Shown piece after piece: positions 21,724 through 28,530 of a stretch of 30,250 nucleotides of DNA. A model generated the notes under the pieces. It ran no database searches and was not told the origin of the DNA. It saw only the letters and a list, made by a program, of their open reading frames with translations. Numbering within the stretch: the first letter of the stretch is position 1; each line of letters begins with the position of its first letter. The DNA comes from DASPWV01 sp046727855 (GTDB taxonomy: Bacteria; Acidobacteriota; Vicinamibacteria; Vicinamibacterales; UBA2999): assembly GCA_046727855.1 (NCBI GenBank), contig JBKPDL010000031.1, positions 1 to 30,250 of the forward strand, read 5' to 3'. A program made the translations under genes and the position numbers.

Positions 21724-22979
21724 CGCGCATGCTCCAGAATGAGGAGTGCTACCGAGACGGCGGCGAGCGCCCAGACAGCGCCGCTCACCTCGCCCCCCCG
21801 GCCCCACAGCGCGTGAAGGGCGGCGTAAAGAATGAACCCCCACAGCATACCTTGCGTGATGGAAAAGGTGAGCGGAATCAGTACAAGCGTGGCAAACGCC
21901 GGCACGCCGACTTCCACTCGCTCGAACGGAATCCGCGCCACCATTTGAAGCATCGCGACGCCGACCATGATGAGCACGGCGGCGGTTGCGTACGGCGGCA
22001 CCGCGCCCGCGAGTGGAGCAATGAACAAGCAGGGGAGAAAGCAGAGACCGGTCACGACTGCCGTGAGACCTGTGCGGCCGCCCATGCGAATGCCGGCGAT
22101 GCTTTCAACGTACGCCGTGCCCGACGAGCTGCCAAATAGTGCTGCACCGAGCGTCGCGAGCGCGTCGACGATCAGACCTTTCCGTAGATTCTTCGGGCGT
22201 CCGTCGGCGTCGAGCATGTTCGACGCCTGCGCCACACCAATGAAGGTGGAGATCGAATCGAAGAGGTCAGTCATCATCACGGTAACGATTGCCGGTACGA
22301 GCGCAAACTGCAACGCACCCAACGCATCCAGTTTCAGAAACACGGACGAAAAATCCGGTGCGCTGAACCACGAGGCGGGGGGCTGCACCCATCCACCGGC
22401 CCACGCGGCGGTGGTGCTCGCAAAGATGCCTGCGAGAAACGCGAGCGGGCTGCCGATGCGGGTGAGCACGACGATCACCGCGAGGCCGAGGAGGGCGATG
22501 AGCGCGCGATGATCGAGCGGTCCTACGCCCACGAGCGTCGCCGGATTGTCGGCGACCAAGCCGGCGTTCTGTAAGCCGATGAACGTCAGCAGCAGGCCAA
22601 TGCCGCCAGCGGTGGCGAATCGCAGCGACGGCGGAATGGCCATGGCAATGCCTTCGCGGAGCGGCGTTGCGGAGACGAGCAGAAACAGCACGCCGGCCCA
22701 GAACACGATGCCAAGCGCAACCGGCCAAGGCACGCCGCCCTGAAGGACGATTGTGTACGTGAAGAACGCATTCAGCCCCATCCCGGGCGCCACGCCAAAG
22801 GGAAGCTTCGCGTAGAGACCCATCAAAATGGTCATCGTGCTGCACACCAGCACGGTTGCGGTGAGCACGCCGCTGAACGGCATGCCGGTGCCCGGTGTGG
22901 AAAGGATCGCGGGGTTCACGACGACGATGTAGGCCATCGTGAAGAAAGTGGTGACCCCGGCGACAGCCTCACGCAGCAT
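21720..22979 (-). CDS. NCS2 family purine permease (AzgA-like)
   Basis: This 419-residue membrane protein has about 12-13 helices and opens with REAVAGVTTFFTMAYIVVVNPAILS. It continues KLPFGVAPGMGLNAFFTYTIV and, near the middle, MMTDLFDSISTFIGVAQASNM followed by GSSSGTAYVESIAGIRMGGRTG. These are signatures of the AzgA/PbuG group that imports hypoxanthine, guanine or adenine by proton symport. It may feed the purine salvage in which the guaB-family enzyme at 26890 acts. The leader carries the CAGGTATCAGGT repeat. Confidence 0.93.
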   Translation of the reverse strand: MLREAVAGVTTFFTMAYIVVVNPAILSTPGTGMPFSGVLTATVLVCSTMTILMGLYAKLPFGVAPGMGLNAFFTYTIVLQGGVPWPVALGIVFWAGVLFLLVSATPLREGIAMAIPPSLRFATAGGIGLLLTFIGLQNAGLVADNPATLVGVGPLDHRALIALLGLAVIVVLTRIGSPLAFLAGIFASTTAAWAGGWVQPPASWFSAPDFSSVFLKLDALGALQFALVPAIVTVMMTDLFDSISTFIGVAQASNMLDADGRPKNLRKGLIVDALATLGAALFGSSSGTAYVESIAGIRMGGRTGLTAVVTGLCFLPCLFIAPLAGAVPPYATAAVLIMVGVAMLQMVARIPFERVEVGVPAFATLVLIPLTFSITQGMLWGFILYAALHALWGRGGEVSGAVWALAAVSVALLILEHAR

Positions 22980-22985
22980 GCGCTT

Positions 22986-23025
22986 CAGGTATCAGGTATC
23001 AGGTGTCAGGTGTGAGATATGGTCA
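22986..23025. repeat. CAGGTATCAGGTGTC word repeat, left of the LysR gene
   Basis: Four to five head-to-tail copies of CAGGTATC / CAGGTGTC run into GTGAGATATGGTCAGG. They fill the gap before the NCS2 start and contain the LysR stop codon (23023-23025). A related, more diverged stretch lies at 23970-24003 on the other side of the LysR gene. Confidence 0.75.
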
Positions 23026-23946
23026 GGCGCGCCGTTCCATTTTCGCCGGCAACGCCTGCTTCGACAGCAGCGCGACAAACTCCTTCTGCCATTTCGGTTC
23101 GACGCGATCGCGCAAGGTGACCGCGGACCACGGCCGGAACACTCCACGGCGGCTGATTCGCACCGCGCAGACCGCGCTGGTCTTGATCGCAGGTTCGATC
23201 GCCCATCGCGCCATCACGCTGATGCCGAGGCCGGCTTTGACAAGCTCGAGGATCGCTTCGGTGAGCGGCACTTGTGAGACGCGTGCCGGCTCGACGCCCG
23301 CCGGCGACAGAATTCGCCTGAACGTATAACTGTCGCTGCGATCCGCGGTGTAGATGATCAAATGCTCGTCGGCGAAGTCATCCGCTTCGACGTACGAGCG
23401 TCTGGCAAACGGATGCGATGGTGCGACGACGGCCACGAGCTCGTCCTCGAAGAGCGGCGTCGACACGAGGCGTTTGTCGTCGACCTCACTCGTTACCACC
23501 GCCAGATCGATCTGCCCTTCGAGCAAAGCCTCCACAGGTCGGTTCGTGGCGTTCACCATAATCTGCACGTCAACGCCCGGATACTTGCGATGGAACGACT
23601 GCAACAGCGGCGGCAGCCAGTGATACCCGGTGTTGCACTGCGTGCACAAGCGCAACACGCCCTTTCCGTTCTGCGACATCAACCGCAGATCGTCTTCGGT
23701 CCTGCCGATGTCCTCGAGGATGCGGCGCGCCGCGCCGAGCACGCGTTCGCCGGCCGGCGTGAGCACCATCCGTTTGCCGAGACGCAGAAACAACTGCATT
23801 TCAAGGCGCGATTCGATGTCGCGAAGCTGATGCGAGAGCGCAGACTGCGTGAGGTGGAGCCGTTCAGCCGCGCGGGTGACGCTGCCGGTGGCGGCGATTT
23901 CGTGGACGAGAGAAAGATGGCGGACTTCCAGAACCGGGGACGGCAT
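23023..23946 (-). CDS. LysR-type transcriptional regulator, MetR-like
   Basis: This 307-residue regulator has an N-terminal winged helix-turn-helix (LSLVHEIAATGSVTRAAERLHLTQSALSHQLRDIESRL). The effector domain starts LRLCTQCNTGYHWLPPLLQSFHRKYPGVDVQ, very like MetR, which senses homocysteine and controls methionine genes. No methionine gene lies in the window. A T-N11-A box, TGAGCCCGGTTCA at 23958-23970, sits just upstream of the start and differs at one position from the MetR site TGAA-N5-TTCA, so autoregulation is plausible. The neighbouring NCS2 permease could also be a target. The family is certain; the MetR subgroup is likely. Confidence 0.9.
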   Translation of the reverse strand: MPSPVLEVRHLSLVHEIAATGSVTRAAERLHLTQSALSHQLRDIESRLEMQLFLRLGKRMVLTPAGERVLGAARRILEDIGRTEDDLRLMSQNGKGVLRLCTQCNTGYHWLPPLLQSFHRKYPGVDVQIMVNATNRPVEALLEGQIDLAVVTSEVDDKRLVSTPLFEDELVAVVAPSHPFARRSYVEADDFADEHLIIYTADRSDSYTFRRILSPAGVEPARVSQVPLTEAILELVKAGLGISVMARWAIEPAIKTSAVCAVRISRRGVFRPWSAVTLRDRVEPKWQKEFVALLSKQALPAKMERRA

Positions 23947-23957
23947 GACCCAATGTA

Positions 23958-23970
23958 TGAGCCCGGTTCA
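23958..23970. promoter_or_regulatory. Candidate MetR/LysR operator
   Basis: TGAGCCCGGTTCA is an imperfect palindrome of the T-N11-A kind. It matches TGAA-N5-TTCA in seven of eight positions and lies 12-24 bases upstream of the LysR start. Confidence 0.4.
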
Positions 23971-24003
23971 TGAGGTGTCAAGTGATCATGAGATGAGAGA
24001 TGG
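23970..24003. repeat. Diverged AGGTGTCA/GAGATG repeat, right of the LysR gene
   Basis: ATGAGGTGTCAAGTGATCAT and GAGATGAGAGATGGTAAC resemble AGGTGTCAGGTGTGAGATAT and GGTCAGG of 22986-23025 in order and orientation, so similar sequences flank the LysR gene as direct repeats. Confidence 0.4.
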
Positions 24004-24019
24004 TAACTGGAACCCTCGT

Positions 24020-24751
24020 TTATTCCTTTCCCTCGTCCTCCGGCTCGGCCTCGTCCTTCGGCTCGGCCTCGTCCTTCTTCATGAACTCCGGTAGTTCGTC
24101 GTTGACATCGTCGTCCTTCTCGATGTCGTCGAGGTCGTACATGCGGCCGGTGAACTTGGTTGGAATCGGTCCTTTAGGCGCGCGTTCTTTTTGTTGATAC
24201 GCCTTCTTCGGTCCCTTGCCCTTGGGTGGGGCAGGGGGACCAAAGTCGCGGCCGCCACGACCGGGCCCCGTTCCTTCGCCGGGACCTCCCGGGCGCGGGC
24301 CACCAAAGCCACCGCCGCTGCGCGGCGCACCAAGACCTCCGCCGCCGCCCGGTCGCGGGCCGCCGAACCCACCACCGGGACGCGGGCCGCCGAAGCCACC
24401 AGTGCCGCCACCCGGACCACTGGGCCGCGGTCCGTAACCGCCGGGTCCACCGGGCCGGGGACCGCCGGGGCCGCGAGGCGGTCCGCCGGGTCCGCGATCT
24501 TCGCGCGCGCGCGCTTCGCTTACGGCGAGCGGGCGACCCATGAACAGCTGCCCATCGAATTGCCGGATCGCCGCTTCGGCGGTGTCACGATCGGCATATT
24601 CAACAAAGGCAAAACCGCGCGCACGGCCGGTTTCGCGGTCGAGCGGGCGCACGATCTGCGTCGGCTCTCCGACTTGCGCGAAGTGCATTCGCAAGTCGTC
24701 CTCTGTGGCCTGATATGGAAGATTGCCTATGAACAATCGAACTGGTGGCAC
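24020..24751 (-). CDS. RRM RNA-binding protein with Gly/Pro/Arg-rich linker and acidic tail
   Basis: One RNA recognition motif fills residues 4-80, with RNP2 LFIGNL (6-11) and RNP1 RGFAFVEY (45-52). About 105 residues follow that are almost only Gly, Pro, Arg and Phe (repeats such as GGGFGGPRPGG), then a basic KGKGPKKAYQQKERAPKG segment and a 35-residue acidic end (DLDDIEKDDDVNDE; KDEAEPEDEGKE). Bacterial RRM proteins normally have only a short Gly-rich tail, as in cyanobacterial cold-induced Rbp proteins. GTG 24751 is the likely start, because the frame further up has no conserved sequence. Predicted role: RNA chaperone or mRNA-granule component. Confidence 0.9.
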   Translation of the reverse strand: MPPVRLFIGNLPYQATEDDLRMHFAQVGEPTQIVRPLDRETGRARGFAFVEYADRDTAEAAIRQFDGQLFMGRPLAVSEARAREDRGPGGPPRGPGGPRPGGPGGYGPRPSGPGGGTGGFGGPRPGGGFGGPRPGGGGGLGAPRSGGGFGGPRPGGPGEGTGPGRGGRDFGPPAPPKGKGPKKAYQQKERAPKGPIPTKFTGRMYDLDDIEKDDDVNDELPEFMKKDEAEPKDEAEPEDEGKE

Positions 24752-24815
24752 GGCTGAAGGTGACGGGCGGGGATTGGGGAAGGTTCGCTTTGCCGAAAGA
24801 ATAACACAGATGCTG

Positions 24816-25055
24816 TTAATCGGGCTCAGCGAGCTCAGCCCGGAGGGCGTCGAGCTTGAGCCGCAGCATGTCACGGTAGGCGGGCTGACACGCCGCCGGT
24901 AGCTCGGCTTGAGTGCGAACGAGAGCGAGTTGGAGCGAGGTCCGTCGCTCAGCGCGGGCGCGCTCGTCGGGCGTCAGCTCCCGACGTTTGGTGCGCGTCG
25001 CTTGCGCGTCTTCCTGGTGCGATTCGATCGACTTGCTTTCCCAGCCGCGAGCCAT
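24816..25055 (-). CDS. Small charged protein of unknown function
   Basis: This 79-residue protein starts MARGWESKSIESHQEDAQA, continues with a highly charged helix (RRELTPDERARAERRTSLQL) and ends ALVRTQAELPAACQPAYRDM followed by LRLKLDALRAEL. It is probably all-helical, perhaps a coiled coil. I think I have seen the MARGWESKS opening in hypothetical proteins of related bacteria, but no function is known to me. It diverges from the methyltransferase across the AACTTTG repeat region and precedes the RRM gene on the same strand. Confidence 0.72.
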   Translation of the reverse strand: MARGWESKSIESHQEDAQATRTKRRELTPDERARAERRTSLQLALVRTQAELPAACQPAYRDMLRLKLDALRAELAEPD

Positions 25056-25057
25056 GA

Positions 25058-25199
25058 CACAAAGTTACAAGTTACAAGTTCAAAGTTCAAAGTGCGTTGA
25101 AAGTTGAACAGTTGCCAGGTGGCCCGAGCTTGCCACCTGCGAACTTCACACTTTGAACTAACTTTGAACTTTGAACTTTGAACTTTGAACTTTGAACTG
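25058..25199. repeat. AACTTTG heptamer repeat forming a long hairpin between divergent genes
   Basis: The left arm (25058-25110) repeats CAAAGTT and ACAAGTT. The right arm (25147-25199) repeats its complement AACTTTG five to six times at exact 7-base period. Between them CAGGTGGC (25116-25123) and GCCACCTG (25132-25139) form a perfect apical stem. The whole gap between the divergent genes can extrude as a cruciform. The TTG start of the methyltransferase is inside the right arm. Confidence 0.85.
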
Positions 25200-25712
25200 A
25201 CTTCGCCCAGCACGTGGCTGACTGACAACCTCGATCTCCTTGTGCGCGGCGAGCCGGTGCTGGACGTGGCCAGCGGCCGCGGCCGGCACGCGCTTGCGCT
25301 CGCCGTGCGCGGCTTCGAGGTGCACGCTGTCGATCACGATCAATCCGCACTGGCCGCCCTCGACGCGCAGGCACGTGCCGCGGGCGTCCACCTCGACACG
25401 GCATGTGTCGATCTCGAGTCACACGCAGTCGATCTCGGCGTCGATTGCTACGGCACGATTCTCGTCTTCAATTACCTGCATCGACCGCTCATGCCCGTGA
25501 TTGTGCGCGCGCTCAAATCGGGCGGCGTGCTCTTGTATGAAACCTTCACGATCGGACAGCGCGAGCGCGGACATCCTCGCAATCCTGCGTTTCTTCTTCG
25601 CAACGGCGAGCTCCCGCAGCTGGTGGCGCCGCTGGTTGTTGTGCGCAGCCGCGAGGGCGACTTCGACGGCAAGCTGATCGCGTCCGTTGCAGCGCGTAAG
25701 CAGTTGCCATAG
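25185..25712 (+). CDS. SAM-dependent methyltransferase (class I)
   Basis: This 175-residue protein has the SAM-binding motif VLDVASGRGRHALALAVRGFEVHAVDHD (glycine loop and acidic end of strand two). CVDLESHAVDL, the strand-four region YGTILVFNYLHRP and GGVLLYETFTIGQ follow, as in the TehB/UbiE-like small methyltransferases. The only start that keeps the N-terminal helix (STWLTDNLDLLV) is TTG 25185, inside the AACTTTG repeat, so the first five residues (MNFEL) are repeat-encoded. The original start may have been overwritten. The substrate is unknown. Confidence 0.85.
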   Translation: MNFELTSPSTWLTDNLDLLVRGEPVLDVASGRGRHALALAVRGFEVHAVDHDQSALAALDAQARAAGVHLDTACVDLESHAVDLGVDCYGTILVFNYLHRPLMPVIVRALKSGGVLLYETFTIGQRERGHPRNPAFLLRNGELPQLVAPLVVVRSREGDFDGKLIASVAARKQLP

Positions 25713-25803
25713 CATCAATGGCACTAACCCGGAGCTCCCGTTGCACCAATTCAGCCGGATCGGATCGATCCACCATTCGTAACGCAAATGAATTGAGGGT
25801 CAG

Positions 25804-26466
25804 ATGCACTGCCGACGTGTCCCTCTCGTCACAGTGTTCGTCGTGTTTGCGTTCGCTCCTGCCGCATTTGGGCAGGCGCCGCCCGAAGTCCGGTGTGAAA
25901 CGCCGGCGCAATCCACCGTCATCGCAGCCGCGGACGCGTTGAACTTCGGCGCGACGGAATGGATGGCCACGGTCGGCACGGCGTGGAGCGTCGGCCTCTT
26001 TCACTCGGCGGAAGGCCACGGTTATGTGACGCAGACGCTGTCGTGGGGCAAAGTCCTCGGCCGTCCCAAGTTGGCTGGAATTGCCCGCGGACGGTTCGAG
26101 TGGGCGGTGGAAGTGATGCCGATATACGGGCAGTATCGTCCGGAGCACGTTTACGGCATCGGTCTATCGCCGGTCGTGTGGCGCTGGAACCTGGAGCTGC
26201 GCGGGAGATACGCGCCTTACACAGAACTGGCGAGTGGTCTGCTCTGGACCACGGCGCCGGTGCCGCTGCTCACGGGGAAGGCCAACTTCCTGGCCCACGC
26301 GGCCGCGGGCCTGCGCGTGATGATCACGCCGCACCAGGCGCTCGTGCTCGGCTATCGCTTCGAGCACATCTCCAATGGAAATCGGCTGGAGAAGAATCCC
26401 GGCGTCAACGCGCATGCCGTGCACGTCGGCTGGAGTGTGCTTCAGCCGCGAGGTCGAAAACCGTAA
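25804..26466 (+). CDS. PagL-like lipid A 3-O-deacylase / acyloxyacyl hydrolase
   Basis: The protein is 220 residues with a signal peptide (VTVFVVFAFAPAAFGQA). The mature protein has alternating hydrophobic strands of an 8-stranded outer-membrane barrel (FEWAVEVMPIYGQYRPEHVY; LRVMITPHQALVLGYRFEH). The C-terminal RFEHISNGNRLEKNPGVNAH matches the PagL active-site region, with His188 and Ser190. The third catalytic residue, Glu in PagL, is not evident at the expected spacing, where an Asn (202) occurs. A Shine-Dalgarno GAGGG lies just before ATG 25804. It would trim acyl chains of lipid A, which supports a Gram-negative envelope. Confidence 0.83.
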   Translation: MHCRRVPLVTVFVVFAFAPAAFGQAPPEVRCETPAQSTVIAAADALNFGATEWMATVGTAWSVGLFHSAEGHGYVTQTLSWGKVLGRPKLAGIARGRFEWAVEVMPIYGQYRPEHVYGIGLSPVVWRWNLELRGRYAPYTELASGLLWTTAPVPLLTGKANFLAHAAAGLRVMITPHQALVLGYRFEHISNGNRLEKNPGVNAHAVHVGWSVLQPRGRKP

Positions 26467-26476
26467 ATGATCTTTT

Positions 26477-26697
26477 GACGCAGATGAGACGCGGATAACG
26501 CAGATGGAACACAGACGGAACGCAGATAAACGCAGCAGATACAAAGTAGATCAAAACGCAGATAAACGCAGATACAAGCAGATCGAACGCAGATAAACGC
26601 AGATACAGGCAGATCGAACGCAGATAAAGGCAGATACAAGCAGATCGAACGCAGATACAACGCAGATGCGTCGCAGATAGAAGCGCAGATGAAGCAG
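26477..26697. repeat. CGCAGATAAA / CAGATACAAG word array
   Basis: About twenty degenerate copies of CGCAGAT followed by AAA, ACAA, CGAA or similar all run in the same direction, with a higher-order period near 36 bases (GATACAAGCAGATCGAACGC recurs three times). It follows the PagL-like gene. There are no unique spacers, so it is not a CRISPR array, and I see no reading frame in it. Confidence 0.85.
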
Positions 26698-26770
26698 TTG
26701 GCCCGATCAGCCAGCGACGACGGGCGATCGGCGAGGGTCTTCGTGCCCAGGCTTGTCGCTCTTCGTTCTT

Positions 26771-26830
26771 AGACCGTTATGCGGCCACAGACGTGAATTT
26801 TGTACGTGTTGTGGACCCGCGTAACGGTCT
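26771..26830. repeat. 60-bp inverted repeat between convergent genes
   Basis: AGACCGTTA (26771-26779) is exactly complementary to TAACGGTCT (26822-26830). Inside, GCGG/CCGC, CACA/TGTG and ACGT/ACGT continue an interrupted stem. A perfect 7-bp hairpin, GGCGCGC-GGA-GCGCGCC, follows at 26833-26849 and a palindrome GAACTAGTTC at 26863-26872. The rest of the 26467-26889 gap has no gene that I can support. It may be a terminator region for guaB, coming from the other side, or a decayed mobile element. Confidence 0.6.
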
Positions 26831-26889
26831 ACGGCGCGCGGAGCGCGCCAAGCCAACAACAAGAACTAGTTCCTCGTTACGACGCAGCG

Positions 26890-28509
26890 TTAGCGGTCGT
26901 AAGACTCTCGCCTCCCTGATGCCGACAGCTTCACCAGATAACGAAACGGATCGTTCCAGAACAGGGTCTTCAGCTCCGCGAGCCTAGTGGCGCCTCCGTA
27001 GCTGATCGACGAGCAGAGGTGCCGAAGAATGTCCTGGACGATCGGCCGCACCGATCCGCGGGCGGGGACGCTCACTTCAGTGCCCTCCGCGCCCAGCGCT
27101 TCGATGTCGACCGTGTCGGCATCTTCGACGTCGAGTCGATCGCGAATAGCTTGAATCGATGCCATGCCGCGGAGCACCTTGAACGGCACCTTGACCGGGC
27201 GCTGCGCCTCGGAAAGGACGACGGGTTTTTGCACGATTTCGCCGGGCGTTTCCTCGGTGCCGGCAAACATGCTGCCGAGCATGACGGTGTCACCACCGAA
27301 CAGAAGCGCTTCGAGAATTGCGCCGTGCCGGCGGACGCCGCCGTCCGCGATGAGCGGAATGCGCCGGTCCGCGCCCAGGCGGCACTCGACGAGCGCCTGT
27401 ACCTGTGGCACGCCAAAGCTGGTGGTGATGCGCGTGGTGCAGCCGCCGCCTGGACCGATCCCGACTTTTACCGCATTGACGCCGCGCTCGACCAGAAACC
27501 TCACGCCGTCAGCGGTGCCGACGTTTCCGGCGACGAGCTCGAAGTCGCCGAAACGCGCGCGGAACGCCTCGATGGCGCGCGCCATGACAATGGAGTGTCC
27601 GTGCGCGATGTCGATCACGATCACGTCCACCCCTGCGCGGATCAGTTCGGCGGCGCGCTCCAGATAGTCACCCTTGGCGCCAATGGCGGCCCCCACGAGG
27701 AGACGGCCATGCGCGTCGCGGGTGGCAAACGGCAAACGCTCCTGTCGGCCGATGTCCTTGGCGGTGATGAGACCGAGCAACTTCCCCTGGCGATCGACGA
27801 GCGGCAGTTTTTTCACTTTCCGCTCCGTCATCACGCGTTCAGCCGCTTCAAGCGTCAGTTCGCCTTCGCCTTTGACCAGCGCCTCGGCCGGGGTCATGCG
27901 CGTCGCCACCGTGCCCCGATCGACTGGAACAAACCTGACGTCGCGCTCGGTAAGCAGGCCCTTCAGCCGGCGCTGATCGTCCACCACCACAAGTGTTCCC
28001 ATGCGAGTGCGGCGCATCAGGGCAACCGCTTCGGCCAGCGGCGTTTCGGGGCGGACGAAGTAAGGATCGCGAATGATCAGGTGCTGGGTGCGCTTGACTT
28101 TCTCGACTTCCCGCACCTGCGGCTCGATGTCGCCGGCGCGAAATCCGCGATCGATGATACCGAGGCCGCCTTCTTCCGCCTGCACGATCGCCATCGGCGC
28201 GCGCGTCACGGTATCCATGTTGGCCGACACCAGCGGCCGCTTGAGCGTGATGTGATCCGAGAAGCGGCAGGAGAGATCGATCTGCGCGGGATCGCGCCGC
28301 TCGAGCACGCTGTACTGTGGTCGCAGCAGGAAGTCGTCGAAGGTGCAGCCTTGTACAAAGTCGACGAGGCGGTGGCCGGCGCCTGCCTCGAGCGAGGTCG
28401 AGGGGCTTGCCGCGGGCGAAGGTGCGGACCCTGTCCCAAACGACGTCGAGGCGCTTGCCCCAAGCGGAGTCGAGGCGCCTGGCCTGAACGGCGGAGTCGA
28501 GGGATCCAT
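26890..28509 (-). CDS. guaB: IMP dehydrogenase / GMP reductase family enzyme with CBS domains
   Basis: Residues from about 50 match the IMPDH/GMPR barrel: CTFDDFLLRPQYSVLERRDP, LVSANMDTVT, then two CBS domains (about 140-265), VIDIAHGHS, GNVGTADG, and the catalytic-loop GIGPGGGC357TTR. The C-terminus SSISYGGATRLAELK is also typical. The flap region lacks the Arg-Tyr dyad used by IMPDH to activate water, and the loop has GPGGG for the usual GPGS, so GMP reductase activity is possible. Residues 3-45 are five Ser/Thr-Pro-rich octapeptides encoded by a 24-bp repeat. No later ATG, GTG or TTG was seen before the family core. Either way it interconverts IMP/XMP/GMP in purine metabolism. Confidence 0.88.
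   Translation of the reverse strand: MDPSTPPFRPGASTPLGASASTSFGTGSAPSPAASPSTSLEAGAGHRLVDFVQGCTFDDFLLRPQYSVLERRDPAQIDLSCRFSDHITLKRPLVSANMDTVTRAPMAIVQAEEGGLGIIDRGFRAGDIEPQVREVEKVKRTQHLIIRDPYFVRPETPLAEAVALMRRTRMGTLVVVDDQRRLKGLLTERDVRFVPVDRGTVATRMTPAEALVKGEGELTLEAAERVMTERKVKKLPLVDRQGKLLGLITAKDIGRQERLPFATRDAHGRLLVGAAIGAKGDYLERAAELIRAGVDVIVIDIAHGHSIVMARAIEAFRARFGDFELVAGNVGTADGVRFLVERGVNAVKVGIGPGGGCTTRITTSFGVPQVQALVECRLGADRRIPLIADGGVRRHGAILEALLFGGDTVMLGSMFAGTEETPGEIVQKPVVLSEAQRPVKVPFKVLRGMASIQAIRDRLDVEDADTVDIEALGAEGTEVSVPARGSVRPIVQDILRHLCSSISYGGATRLAELKTLFWNDPFRYLVKLSASGRRESYDR
28386..28503. repeat. 24-bp period GGAGTCGAGGCGC repeat coding the guaB N-terminus
   Basis: The word GTCGAGG recurs at 28397, 28445, 28469 and 28496, with a diverged copy near 28421, at a 24-27 base period. 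On the minus strand it is read in frame as octapeptides (STPLGASA, STSFGTGS, APSPAASP, STSLEAGA). It is related to the CCCTGAGCGA / GTCGAAGGG elements at 9542 and 29667. Confidence 0.8.
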
Positions 28510-28530
28510 CTTGCGTTATCGTAGTGCAAC

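Noticed and set aside
26477..26697. Possible CRISPR array
   Set aside because: The repeated word is only 7-10 bases, copies are degenerate and nearly adjacent, there are no unique 30-40 base spacers, and no cas genes are present.
26817..26902. Possible integron attC site
   Set aside because: GTAAC and GTTAG-like ends with a hairpin are present, but the paired inner boxes and the RYYYAAC consensus are missing and there is no cassette structure or integrase.
27019..28524. A 501-codon open frame on the plus strand opposite the guaB-family gene
   Set aside because: Its translation is low-complexity, Arg/His/Ala-rich and matches no family, while the minus strand has unmistakable IMPDH/GMPR motifs. 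Long antisense frames are expected at this GC content.
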